Positions 18,187 through 26,823 are shown, counted from the stretch's first letter. The stretch: DNA of 64,000 nt from Sipunculus nudus (GCA_026874595.1 JAPPUL010000079.1:985001-1049000); one strand, 5' to 3'. Numbers and translations are program-made. The notes: generated by a model not told the origin, from the sequence alone.

Positions 18187-18732
18187 ATGAAAAGCAGAAC
18201 TATAATATTACTGTTGCTTGCAATACTTGCTCTTGGAAACGTATCAGTAACAAGTCATGGCTCAAATCAAAGTATACAAAAGCTATTAGACACGATGAGA
18301 ATAACCCGAGTGAAAGAAAAGATAGAAGCACCCAATTTCATAATGACAAAGATATCAACTGGACAGAAGGTGAGTCTAAAATCGTATAGGGGAAAGGTCG
18401 TCTTTTTAAATTTCTGGGCAACATGGTGTCCACCTTGCCGGGAAGAGATGCCGTCAATGGATGATTTAAACAAGAAGTTAAAAAAACGCAGATTTGCAAT
18501 GCTTGCAGTAAGCTACGAAAATGAAGACATATTAAAAGACTTTCAAGACTTAAATAACTATAGTTTTGAGATAGCAAATAGTGCGGGTTCCGAAGAGAAA
18601 TACGGAGTAACTTCAATCCCACAAACCTTCATAATAGACCCTAAAGGCTATATAATAGCACACAAGTCCGGTGGCATATACTGGAACACAGCCGAGGCAT
18701 ATAAACTATTTAACATGTTAACAAGAAATTAA
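18187..18732 (+). CDS. TlpA/ResA-type periplasmic thioredoxin
   Basis: 181 aa with a signal or anchor (residues 6-17) and an AhpC/TSA-thioredoxin fold. The redox motif is NFWATWCPPCREEMP (WCPPC near residues 81-85), followed by the VTSIPQTFIIDPKGYI cis-Pro region. Such proteins reduce disulfides in the periplasm, often for cytochrome c maturation or of partner proteins. No cytochrome c genes lie near it, so the substrate is unknown. It ends 38 bp before the convergent dut gene. ATG 18187 has a strong AGGAGG site at 18171-18176. Confidence 0.85.
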   Translation: MKSRTIILLLLAILALGNVSVTSHGSNQSIQKLLDTMRITRVKEKIEAPNFIMTKISTGQKVSLKSYRGKVVFLNFWATWCPPCREEMPSMDDLNKKLKKRRFAMLAVSYENEDILKDFQDLNNYSFEIANSAGSEEKYGVTSIPQTFIIDPKGYIIAHKSGGIYWNTAEAYKLFNMLTRN

Positions 18733-18770
18733 AGCAAAATATATTCTAAGTTAGTGTCTCCCAAAAGGTT

Positions 18771-19220
18771 TTAATATCCTGTACTGCCAAAACCATGAGC
18801 TCCTCTTTTGGTTAATGATGAGAGATTCTTTTGTTCAAGCAGGTTCACTCTGGCAACAGGTGCAATAACAAGCTGAGCGATTCTCATATGGTGCTTAATA
18901 ATAAAAGGGTTATCGCCTAGATTTATTAAAATGACTTTAATCTCTCCCCGATAGTCAGAATCAATGGTCCCTGGTGCATTTAAAACTGTAACGTTGTAAT
19001 GAAAGGCAATACCGCTTCTTGGTCTAACCTGTCCTTCAAAACCGGCTGGTATTTCCAAAGCAATACCAGTATTTATTATCTCACTTTGTCCTGGGTTTAA
19101 GACTAAATCTTTAGAATTTAAAGTTAAAGCAAAAAGGTCTAAACCACAAGAACCTAAAGTAGCATATTTGGGAGGTATAGCATTACTTTTAAGCTTAATA
19201 AAGTTAACAGCAAGGTTCAT
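18771..19220 (-). CDS. dut: dUTP pyrophosphatase
   Basis: Hydrolyses dUTP to dUMP and pyrophosphate, protecting DNA from uracil and feeding dTMP synthesis. 149 aa, typical trimeric dUTPase. Motifs are in order: CGLDLFAL (motif 1), RPRSGIAFHYN (motif 2), NAPGTIDSDYRGEI with the catalytic Asp (motif 3), IAQLVIAPV (motif 4) and GAHGFGSTGY (motif 5). It is the only minus-strand gene in the 4.7-26.8 kb stretch. Its wobble positions look T-rich, unlike the purine-rich coding strands of other minus genes, which agrees with block-wise strand bias. Confidence 0.95.
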   Translation of the reverse strand: MNLAVNFIKLKSNAIPPKYATLGSCGLDLFALTLNSKDLVLNPGQSEIINTGIALEIPAGFEGQVRPRSGIAFHYNVTVLNAPGTIDSDYRGEIKVILINLGDNPFIIKHHMRIAQLVIAPVARVNLLEQKNLSSLTKRGAHGFGSTGY

Positions 19221-19357
19221 CTTATAAATCCTATAAAACTCTAAATAGAATGTTAAAAAGTTTAATATAATTAATAATTACTTAAAATGTGCAAAAAACA
19301 GCTATAAAAATATTATAAATATAACAGTAAAAAAAAGACTAAGTATCGAGGGTGAAA

Positions 19358-20734
19358 ATGGATAATGTAAAAGTAAAAGAGCTAATTGCAATGTGCAAGC
19401 AACGTGGATATATATATCCGGGCTCACAAATATATGGAGGGCTTTCAAACACATGGGACTACGGGCCATTGGGAGTTGAGCTTAAAAACAACGTAAAGCA
19501 ACAGTGGTGGAAACACTTTGTAGAGAGGCGAGAAGATGTTGTTGGTCTTGACAGTGGTATTTTGCTACATCCGAAGGTTTGGGAGGCAAGTGGACATCTT
19601 AAATCGTTTAATGATCCATTAGTTGACTGCAAATCATGTAAAGAGCGTTTCAGAGCAGATCATATACTTGAAAACAAGTTAAAAACATCTGTTGAAGGTA
19701 AAACAAACGCCGAGTTAAACAAACTATTAAAAGATAATGATATCGGCTGTCCAAGCTGTGGGAATAAGGAACTAACGGAGAGTCGAGAATTCAATTTAAT
19801 GTTCAAAACGTTTCAAGGAGTGATAGAAGAGAGTACAACAGAGTTATACATGAGGCCTGAGACGGCTCAGGGGATATTTGTTAACTTCAAAAATGTTTTA
19901 AGATCAAGTAGAAAGAAACTTCCGTTTGGTATAGCCCAAATAGGCAAAGCGTTTCGCAATGAGATAACGCCTGGTAATTTCACATATAGAACACGTGAGT
20001 TTGAACAAATGGAGATAGAATATTTTGTAAAACCGAACGAGGAGTCAAAATACTTTGATGAATGGGTTAATGAATCTATGAATTGGTTTTTGAGTTTGTC
20101 AATAGATAAAAATAATTTAAGGTTACGGGAGCATGGCAAGGAGGAGTTATCTCACTATTCAAATAAGACGCTAGATATAGAATATAAGTTTCCGTTTGGC
20201 TGGGGAGAACTTGAGGGTATAGCGTCGAGGGGAGATTATGATTTAAGACAACATGAGGCTTTCGGGCAAGAGGAATTACACTATAAAGATCCGCAAAGCG
20301 ATGAAACATATATACCGTATGTAGTAGAACCCTCGTTTGGAGTAGACAGAACGATACTAACCTTTTTACTAGATGCGTATAAAGAGGAAGAGGCAGGAGC
20401 TACCAAACGTCGGATATTGAAGTTAAACAGGCGGCTCTCGCCAATAAAGGCCGGAATACTACCATTAAAGCGCAACGAAGTAGAAATAGTCAAAACAGCA
20501 AAAAGACTAAGCCAAACACTAAGCCAAAGCGGCTATTCAGTGCAATATGACGACACAGGCAGTATAGGAAAACTATATAGGCGTCAAGATGAGATAGGCA
20601 CACCATTTTGTATAACGGTTGATTATGATAGTTTAAAAGATGAGAGTATAACCATAAGGGAGCGAGACAGTATGAGACAGGAGAGGATAAAGCTTAATAA
20701 GGTGAGTGAGTATCTAGCTGAGAATCTAGTTTAA
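19358..20734 (+). CDS. glyS: Glycyl-tRNA synthetase (homodimeric, class II)
   Basis: Charges tRNA-Gly. This is the single-chain GlyQS type, not the two-subunit type of many Gram-negatives. GTG 19352 also opens the frame, but ATG 19358 is preferred because GAGGG at 19348-19352 gives correct spacing. Visible motifs are IYGGLSNTWDYGPLGVELK (about residues 22-40), zinc cysteines CKSC...CPSCG, motif 2 AQIGKAFRNEITPG, motif 3 VEPSFGVDRTIL, and a C-terminal anticodon-binding domain (AGILPLKRNE, GSIGKLYRRQDEIGTPFCITVD). Length 458 aa is normal. The UPF0200 kinase follows after 26 bp. Confidence 0.95.
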   Translation: MDNVKVKELIAMCKQRGYIYPGSQIYGGLSNTWDYGPLGVELKNNVKQQWWKHFVERREDVVGLDSGILLHPKVWEASGHLKSFNDPLVDCKSCKERFRADHILENKLKTSVEGKTNAELNKLLKDNDIGCPSCGNKELTESREFNLMFKTFQGVIEESTTELYMRPETAQGIFVNFKNVLRSSRKKLPFGIAQIGKAFRNEITPGNFTYRTREFEQMEIEYFVKPNEESKYFDEWVNESMNWFLSLSIDKNNLRLREHGKEELSHYSNKTLDIEYKFPFGWGELEGIASRGDYDLRQHEAFGQEELHYKDPQSDETYIPYVVEPSFGVDRTILTFLLDAYKEEEAGATKRRILKLNRRLSPIKAGILPLKRNEVEIVKTAKRLSQTLSQSGYSVQYDDTGSIGKLYRRQDEIGTPFCITVDYDSLKDESITIRERDSMRQERIKLNKVSEYLAENLV

Positions 20735-20760
20735 CTTTAGTTGTTGGAAGAAAGTGGTTT

Positions 20761-21318
20761 ATGAGTAAAAACATTGTTGCATTGGTGGGACTTGCAGGGA
20801 GTGGTAAATCGCTTGCAAGTAAACATTTTGAGAGCAGAGGGTACAAGCGAGTATATTTTGGCAAGTTAACGCTTGAAGAGTTAAAGCGCAGGGGTAAGGC
20901 TATAACGCCTGAAAACGAGAAGGAAGTGCGTGAGGGCATAAGAGCAGAACATGGGATGGGAGCTTATGCACTTTTGTCTTCAGGGGAGATAGATAATTTA
21001 TTAAGTGCCGGTCAAAAGGTAATAATAGATGGTCTTTACAGTTTGTCAGAATATAAGATTTTAAAGCAAAGATATAGAGAAGAGCTTTTTGTACTAGCGT
21101 TATACAGCCCTAAGGAGCTAAGGTACAAAAGGCTATATAAAAGGGAAAGTCGCCCATTAAAAGAAGAAGAAGTAGATAAAAGAGACATTGAAGAGGTAGA
21201 AAAAATAGAAAAAGGCGGCCCGATAGCGCTTGCAGACTACACATTATTAAACGAAAGTGAAGGGAAAGATAAGTTAGATGAGTCTTTAGATAATGTTTGC
21301 AGGAGGTATAAACTATAG
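20761..21318 (+). CDS. Dephospho-CoA-kinase-like / UPF0200-type P-loop kinase
   Basis: 185 aa nucleoside/nucleotide-kinase-like P-loop protein. Walker A is GLAGSGKS (residues 10-17). The pattern EKEVREGIRAEHGMGAYA and VIIDGLYSLSEYK resembles UPF0200 proteins, best known from archaea and sometimes called dephospho-CoA kinase-like, more than classical bacterial CoaE. Annotation as CoaE is possible but not proven from motifs. It follows glyS closely and may be cotranscribed. Its true substrate is unknown. Confidence 0.65.
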   Translation: MSKNIVALVGLAGSGKSLASKHFESRGYKRVYFGKLTLEELKRRGKAITPENEKEVREGIRAEHGMGAYALLSSGEIDNLLSAGQKVIIDGLYSLSEYKILKQRYREELFVLALYSPKELRYKRLYKRESRPLKEEEVDKRDIEEVEKIEKGGPIALADYTLLNESEGKDKLDESLDNVCRRYKL

Positions 21319-21484
21319 AGCTATAGTAAACTAATAAAGTTGACCTAGATAAAAATGCTTGTTATCTTATTACCTTACAGTTTATAGGATAAACAGTTTA
21401 TATTAAAAAAAACTAAGAACAATGTGCTAGTTAGCCAAAAGACTTTTTCTAGTAACAGGCGCAAATTGAGAAGAGCCGGGCATT

Positions 21485-21548
21485 GAGGGTAACATATGAG
21501 GGTAACATATGAGGGTAACATATGGGGGTAACATATGAGGGTAACATC
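21485..21548 (+). repeat. 13-bp tandem repeat x5 carrying SD and ATG modules
   Basis: Unit GAGGGTAACATAT at 21485, 21498, 21511, 21524 (G variant) and 21537 (last copy ends ATC). Every junction between units creates GAGGG followed by ATG, so Shine-Dalgarno/start pairs are repeated in three reading frames just upstream of, or inside, the start of the DUF116 gene. Confidence 0.95.
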
Positions 21549-22391
21549 GTGAACAAAGAAAAGACAGAATTAAAAATAGATAAAAACCAAAAGCTAAAAG
21601 GGAAAGAGGGCGAAGGAGGTGGTGAGCGGGTTAGGAAGCTTGGCACTGAGTGGGCTTCATGGGATGGAGCTGTAAATGCTAGAGTTGACACACCAAAACA
21701 TACATTTTTGTTTTTCGCATTTATAGCAGTACTTATATTTATAGGGATAAGCTATACAGTATATTATTTAATCGAGCCAAGACTTAATGAACTTGGCGAG
21801 AATATATCTTTAATATTCTTCATAGGCTTTATATTAGTTGCCCTATACCTATTAACAAATTATCTGCTTTTATTACTAGCTAGTTATACAAAAACAAATA
21901 TCTCCTCAAGATGGAAAGTTAATTTAAAAGTCCTAAACTATATATTAGATAAAGTATTTGCTATTGGAAAACTATTTAACTATAATAAGGACCGGCTTGG
22001 GAATTCGTTTGTGAAGGTAACAAACAAGTTATATTTACAAGGGCATAAAAGCCGAGGGCAAAGCAAGAGACTTTTGATATTGCTGCCTAGGTGCCTGACG
22101 AAAGACAATTACGAAAACATAAAACGGATAAGCAAGGAACACAACGTCGAACTTGCAATATGTGGAGGGGGGGAGGTTGCACGTAAGAAAGTAAAAGAAT
22201 ACCGGCCGAGTGAAATAATAGGAGTTGCCTGCGAGAGGGATTTAGTCAGCGGGATAAAAGATGTTGGAGCTAAACTTCCAGTATACGGGATTCCCAACAT
22301 AAGGCCAAACGGGCCCTGCCAAGATACATATATAAACGTAGAGGAGCTTGAGGACATAGTAAAATTATCTTTAAAAGGTCAAAGTACATAA
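21549..22391 (+). CDS. DUF116 membrane protein
   Basis: The frame is open from ATG 21522 inside the repeat array, but GTG 21549 directly after the last GAGGG unit is an equally good start; I give the GTG. Two transmembrane helices follow at about residues 48-70 and 84-110 counted from the GTG. The C-terminal DUF116 domain carries LLPRCLTKDNY, CGGGEVARK, GVACERDLVSG and NIRPNGPCQDT motifs. DUF116 proteins are widespread, often next to tRNA-modification, formyltransferase or ACP-related genes, and have no settled function. It lies between the UPF0200 kinase and ispA. Confidence 0.8.
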   Translation: MNKEKTELKIDKNQKLKGKEGEGGGERVRKLGTEWASWDGAVNARVDTPKHTFLFFAFIAVLIFIGISYTVYYLIEPRLNELGENISLIFFIGFILVALYLLTNYLLLLLASYTKTNISSRWKVNLKVLNYILDKVFAIGKLFNYNKDRLGNSFVKVTNKLYLQGHKSRGQSKRLLILLPRCLTKDNYENIKRISKEHNVELAICGGGEVARKKVKEYRPSEIIGVACERDLVSGIKDVGAKLPVYGIPNIRPNGPCQDTYINVEELEDIVKLSLKGQST

Positions 22392-22535
22392 AAAAGATAA
22401 AGACATAAAAGAAATATAAAAGAAAACAGATATAAAAATTATTATCTTTTAATGGGGGAAGGGTATGGAAGACTGATGCTAGTATGAGAGATTATTAAAG
22501 AGTATTTTTATATAGGATTTTTATAGAGGCTATAG

Positions 22536-23464
22536 ATGAATAAGGAGTTATTAGAGGTAAAAAAAAAGAGATAGATTTCTTTTTGAATAAGCATTTACCT
22601 TTGCCGAGTGCGGAAGGATATAACAAAGAGTTACTAGATGCGATACGTTACAGCGTGTTTGCAGGGGGCAAAAGGATACGACCGATATTAAGTATATTGG
22701 TAAAGAAGATGCTCTGTGGTGATGAATCTGGTATATACTATCCTGCCTGTGCGATTGAGCTAATACATACGTATTCATTAATACATGATGACCTGCCAGC
22801 AATAGATAATGATGATTACAGACGAGGGAAAGAGAGTTGCCATAAGCGTTATGGCGAAGCGGTGGCCCTACTTGCAGGGGATGGGCTTTTGACCCTTGCT
22901 TTTGACTGGCTAACAAGAGGAGGACAAGAAAGTAAACTAATATTGAAATTGATACGTGAGGTAAGTAAGGCTTCTGGAATAGACGGGATGGTAGGGGGCC
23001 AGGTTCAAGATGTACTTATGACGGATGCAAAGGCAAAGGAAGGCAAAACAAACATTCATAAAGATGAGAATGAGAAGATGTCAGATCTTGAGATACGGCT
23101 TGAATATATCCATAAGAAGAAGACGGGAGCATTAATACGAGCTTCAGTTTTAGTAGGAGCCTTATGCGGTGGTGGTGATGAGGAAGATATAAAAAGGCTT
23201 GGGCTTTTGGGTGATAAGATAGGACTTGGGTTTCAGATAGTGGATGACATACTTGATGTAGAGGGGAATTTAAAAGAACTTGGCAAGCGTGAAGGTAAGG
23301 ATGCGGCTATGAACAAGCTTACCTATCCCGCCTATTATGGGCTTGAAGAATCAAAAGCACGTGCTGGCAAGCTATTTGAACAGAGCAAAGATTTAATAGG
23401 AAGTTATAAGAATAATGAAGAGTTAAAAGATATGCTTGATATAATGTTTTTGAGGAAAAGTTAA
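22536..23464 (+). CDS. ispA: Polyprenyl (farnesyl/geranylgeranyl) diphosphate synthase, apparent -1 frameshift
   Basis: Joins C5 units to make FPP or GGPP. The enzyme frame runs 22583-23464 and contains the first Asp-rich motif DDLPAIDNDDYRRGK, the GGKRIRP entry motif and the second DDILD motif. Upstream, ATG 22536 with AGAGG at the right spacing starts a frame whose first residues (MNKELLEVKK) fit an IspA N-terminus, but it meets TAG at 22572. A 9-A run (22559-22567) holds A_AAA_AAG; a -1 slip there joins both frames and gives a normal leader (EIDFFLNKHLP). Alternatives are transcriptional slippage, a sequence error, or a TTG start at 22583 with no good SD. dxs and cyoE follow. Confidence 0.85.
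22559..22568 (+). promoter_or_regulatory. Putative slippery site A9-G in ispA
   Basis: Nine A followed by G; read in the ATG 22536 frame it forms the heptamer A_AAA_AAG (22562-22568), the type used by E. coli dnaX. The zero-frame stop TAG is at 22572-22574, four bases after the heptamer. Confidence 0.6.
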
Positions 23465-23502
23465 CCTGAGTCCTACTTAAGGAGAGGCGGTAGGGAAAAT
23501 TT

Positions 23503-23530
23503 ATAAGGATTTAAGAATAAGGATTTAAGA
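23503..23530 (+). repeat. 14-bp direct repeat x2 upstream of dxs
   Basis: ATAAGGATTTAAGA twice in tandem, ending 4 bp before ATG 23535; it doubles the weak AAGGA Shine-Dalgarno-like element. Confidence 0.9.
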
Positions 23531-23534
23531 AAAG

Positions 23535-25502
23535 ATGAGTTATTTAGAGAAAATAAAAGGACCAGATGATGTTAAAAAGCTATCTACTCAGGAACTTGAA
23601 TTACTTAGTATAGAGATTCGTGATTTTATAGAGGATGTAGTATTTAGAGTAGGCGGACATTTGTCTTCAAACTTAGGTGTAATTGAAATTAGCATTGCGC
23701 TGCATTATGTATTTGACTTTTTTGCAGATGATAAAATTGTATTTGATGTAAGTCACCAAAGCTATCCTCACAAAATATTAACAGGGCGAAAAGATATTTT
23801 CCATACGCTAAGACAAAGACATGGACTTTGTGGTTTTACAGATCCTAAAGAAAACAAAGCAGACACTTTTTTATTGGGGCATGCAGGGACCGCCCTATCC
23901 TTAAGTCTTGGGATAGCGTCAGGCAAAAGACTTAGTAGTATGGGAGGAAAGACAATAGCTTTAGTAGGAGATGCAGCTTTAAGTGCAGGTATGTCCTTCG
24001 AAGCATTAAATCATGCAGGACATCTAAACGAAAATCTAATAGTTATATTAAATGACAATGGGATGTCAATATCGCAATCAACGGGCTCCTTTGCCAAATA
24101 TTTAAATAAAATAAGATTATCAAACTGTTATCAAGAGGCGCGAGAGGAAATAAAGTCTTTGGTAACAAAGATTCCCAAGCTTGGAGAATCCGTTAAGGAG
24201 GCCTTGGATAACTTGGCAACCGCAATAAAACGCCAGGTAGGAGTAGATGGACGTTTTTTCACGGCTCTTGACTTTGAATATTTTGGACCGTTTGATGGAC
24301 ATGATATATCTTTATTAATTGATAGCTTGAAATTAGTAAAGAATTTTAAAAAGCCTGTACTCTTACATATAATAACAAACAAAGGCAATGGACATAAAGA
24401 TGCAATGAACAATCCGGAGAAGTTTCATGGCATAGCCCCTCCTCAAGTAAAAGAAGCAGTAAAAGAAAATAAGTTAGAAACTACCAAAAAAGAAATTGAA
24501 CAAAACAAAAGCATAAAGCAAAGTGTAGAGGAGAGCATAGAGAAGGTAGCATTTACAAATGTTTTTGCAGATAGTTTAGTTGCGATTGCCAAAAAAGATT
24601 TAAAAGTTATAGGGATAACAGCAGCAATGCCAGGAGGTACAGGGCTTTCTAAGTTTAAGGAACATTATCCAGACCGTTTTTTTGATGTTGCAATATGCGA
24701 ACAACATGCACTCGGACTTGCCGCCGGACAAAGTTCAGCTGGCCTTAAGCCTGTATGTGCAATATATTCGACATTCACGCAAAGGGCATATGACCAAATC
24801 TTTCAAGAGGTATGCTTAAATGCACGTCCTGTATTACTTGCAACAGACAGGGCAGGAGTTGTAGGTGAGGATGGGGCAACACATGCTGGGGTATTTGACA
24901 TTAGTTTTTTGCGGTGCATGCCTAATATGGTATTAATGTCACCAAAGGACGGACTTGAACTTAAGGCTATGCTTGAATATACATTACGCTTAAATAAATA
25001 TCCAACAAGCATAAGATTTCCTCGAGATAAGACCATAGCACCAAAAGATTATAACCAAAGCACTGCAGATGAGATAGAGTTTGGGAAAGGCGAGGTTTTA
25101 AGACATGGTTGTGATATTGTACTTGTTGGGTATGGTCCTATGTCTTTAGTATGCCTTTTAGCGGCTGATATTCTTGCTGATATGAATATAAATGCAACTG
25201 TAATAAACCCACGCTTTGCAAAGCCCATAGATACTAAACTTGTAAGTTACGCTCTTGAACACAATTCATATATTATTACAGTTGAAGATCATAGTATTAT
25301 TGGCGGGTTTGGGTCATGTTTTTTAGAGGAAGCAAATAAAATTAGTAAAGCATCATTTAATCTATATATACATGGGGTACCGGATAAGTTTGTACCACAT
25401 GGAAAAAGACAACAGATTCTAAAGGAGCTTAATTTGGATGTTGAAGGGATAGTTGAACTGACTAAGAAACTAATAAAAAAAGAAATAGAAATATTTAGAT
25501 AA
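23535..25502 (+). CDS. dxs: 1-deoxy-D-xylulose-5-phosphate synthase
   Basis: First step of the MEP isoprenoid pathway: pyruvate + glyceraldehyde 3-phosphate to DXP, using thiamine diphosphate. 655 aa. The N-terminal part has GGHLSSNLGVIE, DVSHQSYPHKILTGR and the GDAALSAGMSFEALNHAG Mg/ThDP motif; the pyrimidine domain has CEQHALGLAAGQ and DRAGVVGEDGATH. The segment usually written NDNEMSIS reads NDNGMSIS. A lysine/glutamate-rich linker (about 295-330) is longer than normal. It sits between ispA and cyoE, so the cluster supplies prenyl diphosphate. The last 14 codons are the left end of the 332-bp duplication. Confidence 0.94.
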   Translation: MSYLEKIKGPDDVKKLSTQELELLSIEIRDFIEDVVFRVGGHLSSNLGVIEISIALHYVFDFFADDKIVFDVSHQSYPHKILTGRKDIFHTLRQRHGLCGFTDPKENKADTFLLGHAGTALSLSLGIASGKRLSSMGGKTIALVGDAALSAGMSFEALNHAGHLNENLIVILNDNGMSISQSTGSFAKYLNKIRLSNCYQEAREEIKSLVTKIPKLGESVKEALDNLATAIKRQVGVDGRFFTALDFEYFGPFDGHDISLLIDSLKLVKNFKKPVLLHIITNKGNGHKDAMNNPEKFHGIAPPQVKEAVKENKLETTKKEIEQNKSIKQSVEESIEKVAFTNVFADSLVAIAKKDLKVIGITAAMPGGTGLSKFKEHYPDRFFDVAICEQHALGLAAGQSSAGLKPVCAIYSTFTQRAYDQIFQEVCLNARPVLLATDRAGVVGEDGATHAGVFDISFLRCMPNMVLMSPKDGLELKAMLEYTLRLNKYPTSIRFPRDKTIAPKDYNQSTADEIEFGKGEVLRHGCDIVLVGYGPMSLVCLLAADILADMNINATVINPRFAKPIDTKLVSYALEHNSYIITVEDHSIIGGFGSCFLEEANKISKASFNLYIHGVPDKFVPHGKRQQILKELNLDVEGIVELTKKLIKKEIEIFR

Positions 25503-25770
25503 ATAAATTATGCTTAATCTTGGTTTGTCTTTGGTTTGTCTTTGTTATTTGTATTCGTTATTTGTCTTTGTTATTTGATTCGTTAGCTTTTTTTTTATAA
25601 AGAGCTATTTATAAAGGACTTATCAAAAAAGTTATGATCGCACATTATATTGAGCTTACAAAGCCACGTATTATCCTGCTTATAGTATTTAGTGGACTTA
25701 CTGCGTTATTTGTAGAGGGGGAGTTTTTAAAAAATAATCTTTTACTCTCTATACTCTCTATTTTAATACT
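25461..25770 (+). repeat. 332-bp-period tandem duplication, copy A
   Basis: Contains the last codons of dxs, the dxs-cyoE spacer and the first about 45 codons of cyoE. Positions 25461-25740 match 25793-26072 with only a few differences (for example ATC for ATG in codon 14). Inside copy A an extra 9-bp duplication (ACTCTCTAT twice, 25744-25761) is absent from copy B. Confidence 0.95.
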
Positions 25771-25834
25771 AGTTTATGGGATAATTACATTAACTAAGAA
25801 ACTAATAAAAAAAGAAACAGAAATATTTAGATAA
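25634..25834 (+). pseudogene. Chimeric 66-aa ORF: CyoE N-terminus fused to Dxs C-terminus
   Basis: Residues 1-45 equal the start of CyoE (MIAHYIELTKPRI and on), apart from one Met-to-Ile change and a 3-residue insertion. Residues about 47-66 match the end of Dxs (LTKKLIKKE...EIFR). The fusion is a direct product of the tandem duplication and stays in frame. One transmembrane segment would be kept. Probably non-functional, yet it has the same upstream sequence as cyoE and is likely transcribed and translated. Confidence 0.88.
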
Positions 25835-26093
25835 ATAAATTATGCTTAATCTTGGTTTGTCTTTGGTTTGTCTTTGTTATTTGTATTCGTTATTTGTCTT
25901 TGTTATTTGATTCGTTAGCTTTTTTTTTATAAAGAGCTATTTATAAAGGACTTATCAAAAAAGTTATGATCGCACATTATATTGAGCTTACAAAGCCACG
26001 TATTATGCTGCTTATAGTATTTAGTGGACTTACTGCGTTATTTGTAGAGGGGGAGTTTTTAAAAAATAATCTTTTACTCTCTGTTTTAATACT
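25793..26093 (+). repeat. 332-bp-period tandem duplication, copy B
   Basis: Second copy, starting at ACTAAGAAAC in the fused ORF and reaching into the intact cyoE. The spacer between the two genes is identical to copy A over the visible length, including its nested TTTGTCTT-type repeats. Confidence 0.95.
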
Positions 26094-26823
26094 ATTTGCT
26101 CTTTACCTAACGGGAGGCTGTGCAAACGCTTTAAATCAATACTTTGAACGTCATATTGATGCTAAAATGTCAAGAACTAATAAACGACGTCCCCTACCTA
26201 TGGGCATTATAACCCCCAGTTCGGCGCTAGCTTTTTCTATTTCTATAGGTTTAATTGGTGTTTTTATCTTTGGTTATGTTTTCAATTTGCTAAGCGCTTT
26301 TCTGTCTCTTGCTACCATACTATTTTATAGCCTCTTCTATACCTTGTATCTAAAGCCTAATACCCCTCAGAATATAGTCATAGGCGGGATTGCAGGTTCT
26401 ATGCCACCTGTAATCGTTTGGGCTGCTGTTAGAGGAGATGTAATGGATATTGTCCCATGGGCTTTGTTCTTTATAATTTTTCTTTGGACTCCTCCCCACT
26501 TTTGGATACTTGCGCTTTATTTTAAAGAAGATTACAAAATATCAGGTCTGCCTATGTTACCTGTAATAAAAAATCAACACGATACTCTTAAAATTATTTT
26601 CATATATACCATAATCCTTGTCATATTCACCCTAGCATTTGCAATTACACAAGGAGTATTTTATATAATCGTATCTCTTATCTTAAACACTATTTTAATT
26701 TTAAAATCGTACAATGTCTTAAAAGATATGTCCAGAAGCCTACAGAAGAATCTCTTCCTTTACTCTCTCATCTACCTTTTCACTTTGTTTTCTGCTCTTA
26801 TAATCGAAAATACTATCTTTTAA
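25966..26823 (+). CDS. cyoE: Protoheme IX farnesyltransferase (heme O synthase)
   Basis: Transfers a farnesyl group from FPP to heme B, giving heme O for terminal oxidases. 285 aa, UbiA-type membrane protein with about eight hydrophobic helices. The first Asp-rich motif is NQYFERHIDAKMSRTNKRRP, and the second is in YFKEDYKISGLPMLPV. Because it uses FPP, its place after ispA and dxs is functional. The start is the second of two identical promoter/RBS regions made by the duplication. The gene ends 29 bp from the convergent pyrC' gene. The coding strand is T-rich at wobble positions, unlike dxs. Confidence 0.93.
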   Translation: MIAHYIELTKPRIMLLIVFSGLTALFVEGEFLKNNLLLSVLILFALYLTGGCANALNQYFERHIDAKMSRTNKRRPLPMGIITPSSALAFSISIGLIGVFIFGYVFNLLSAFLSLATILFYSLFYTLYLKPNTPQNIVIGGIAGSMPPVIVWAAVRGDVMDIVPWALFFIIFLWTPPHFWILALYFKEDYKISGLPMLPVIKNQHDTLKIIFIYTIILVIFTLAFAITQGVFYIIVSLILNTILILKSYNVLKDMSRSLQKNLFLYSLIYLFTLFSALIIENTIF

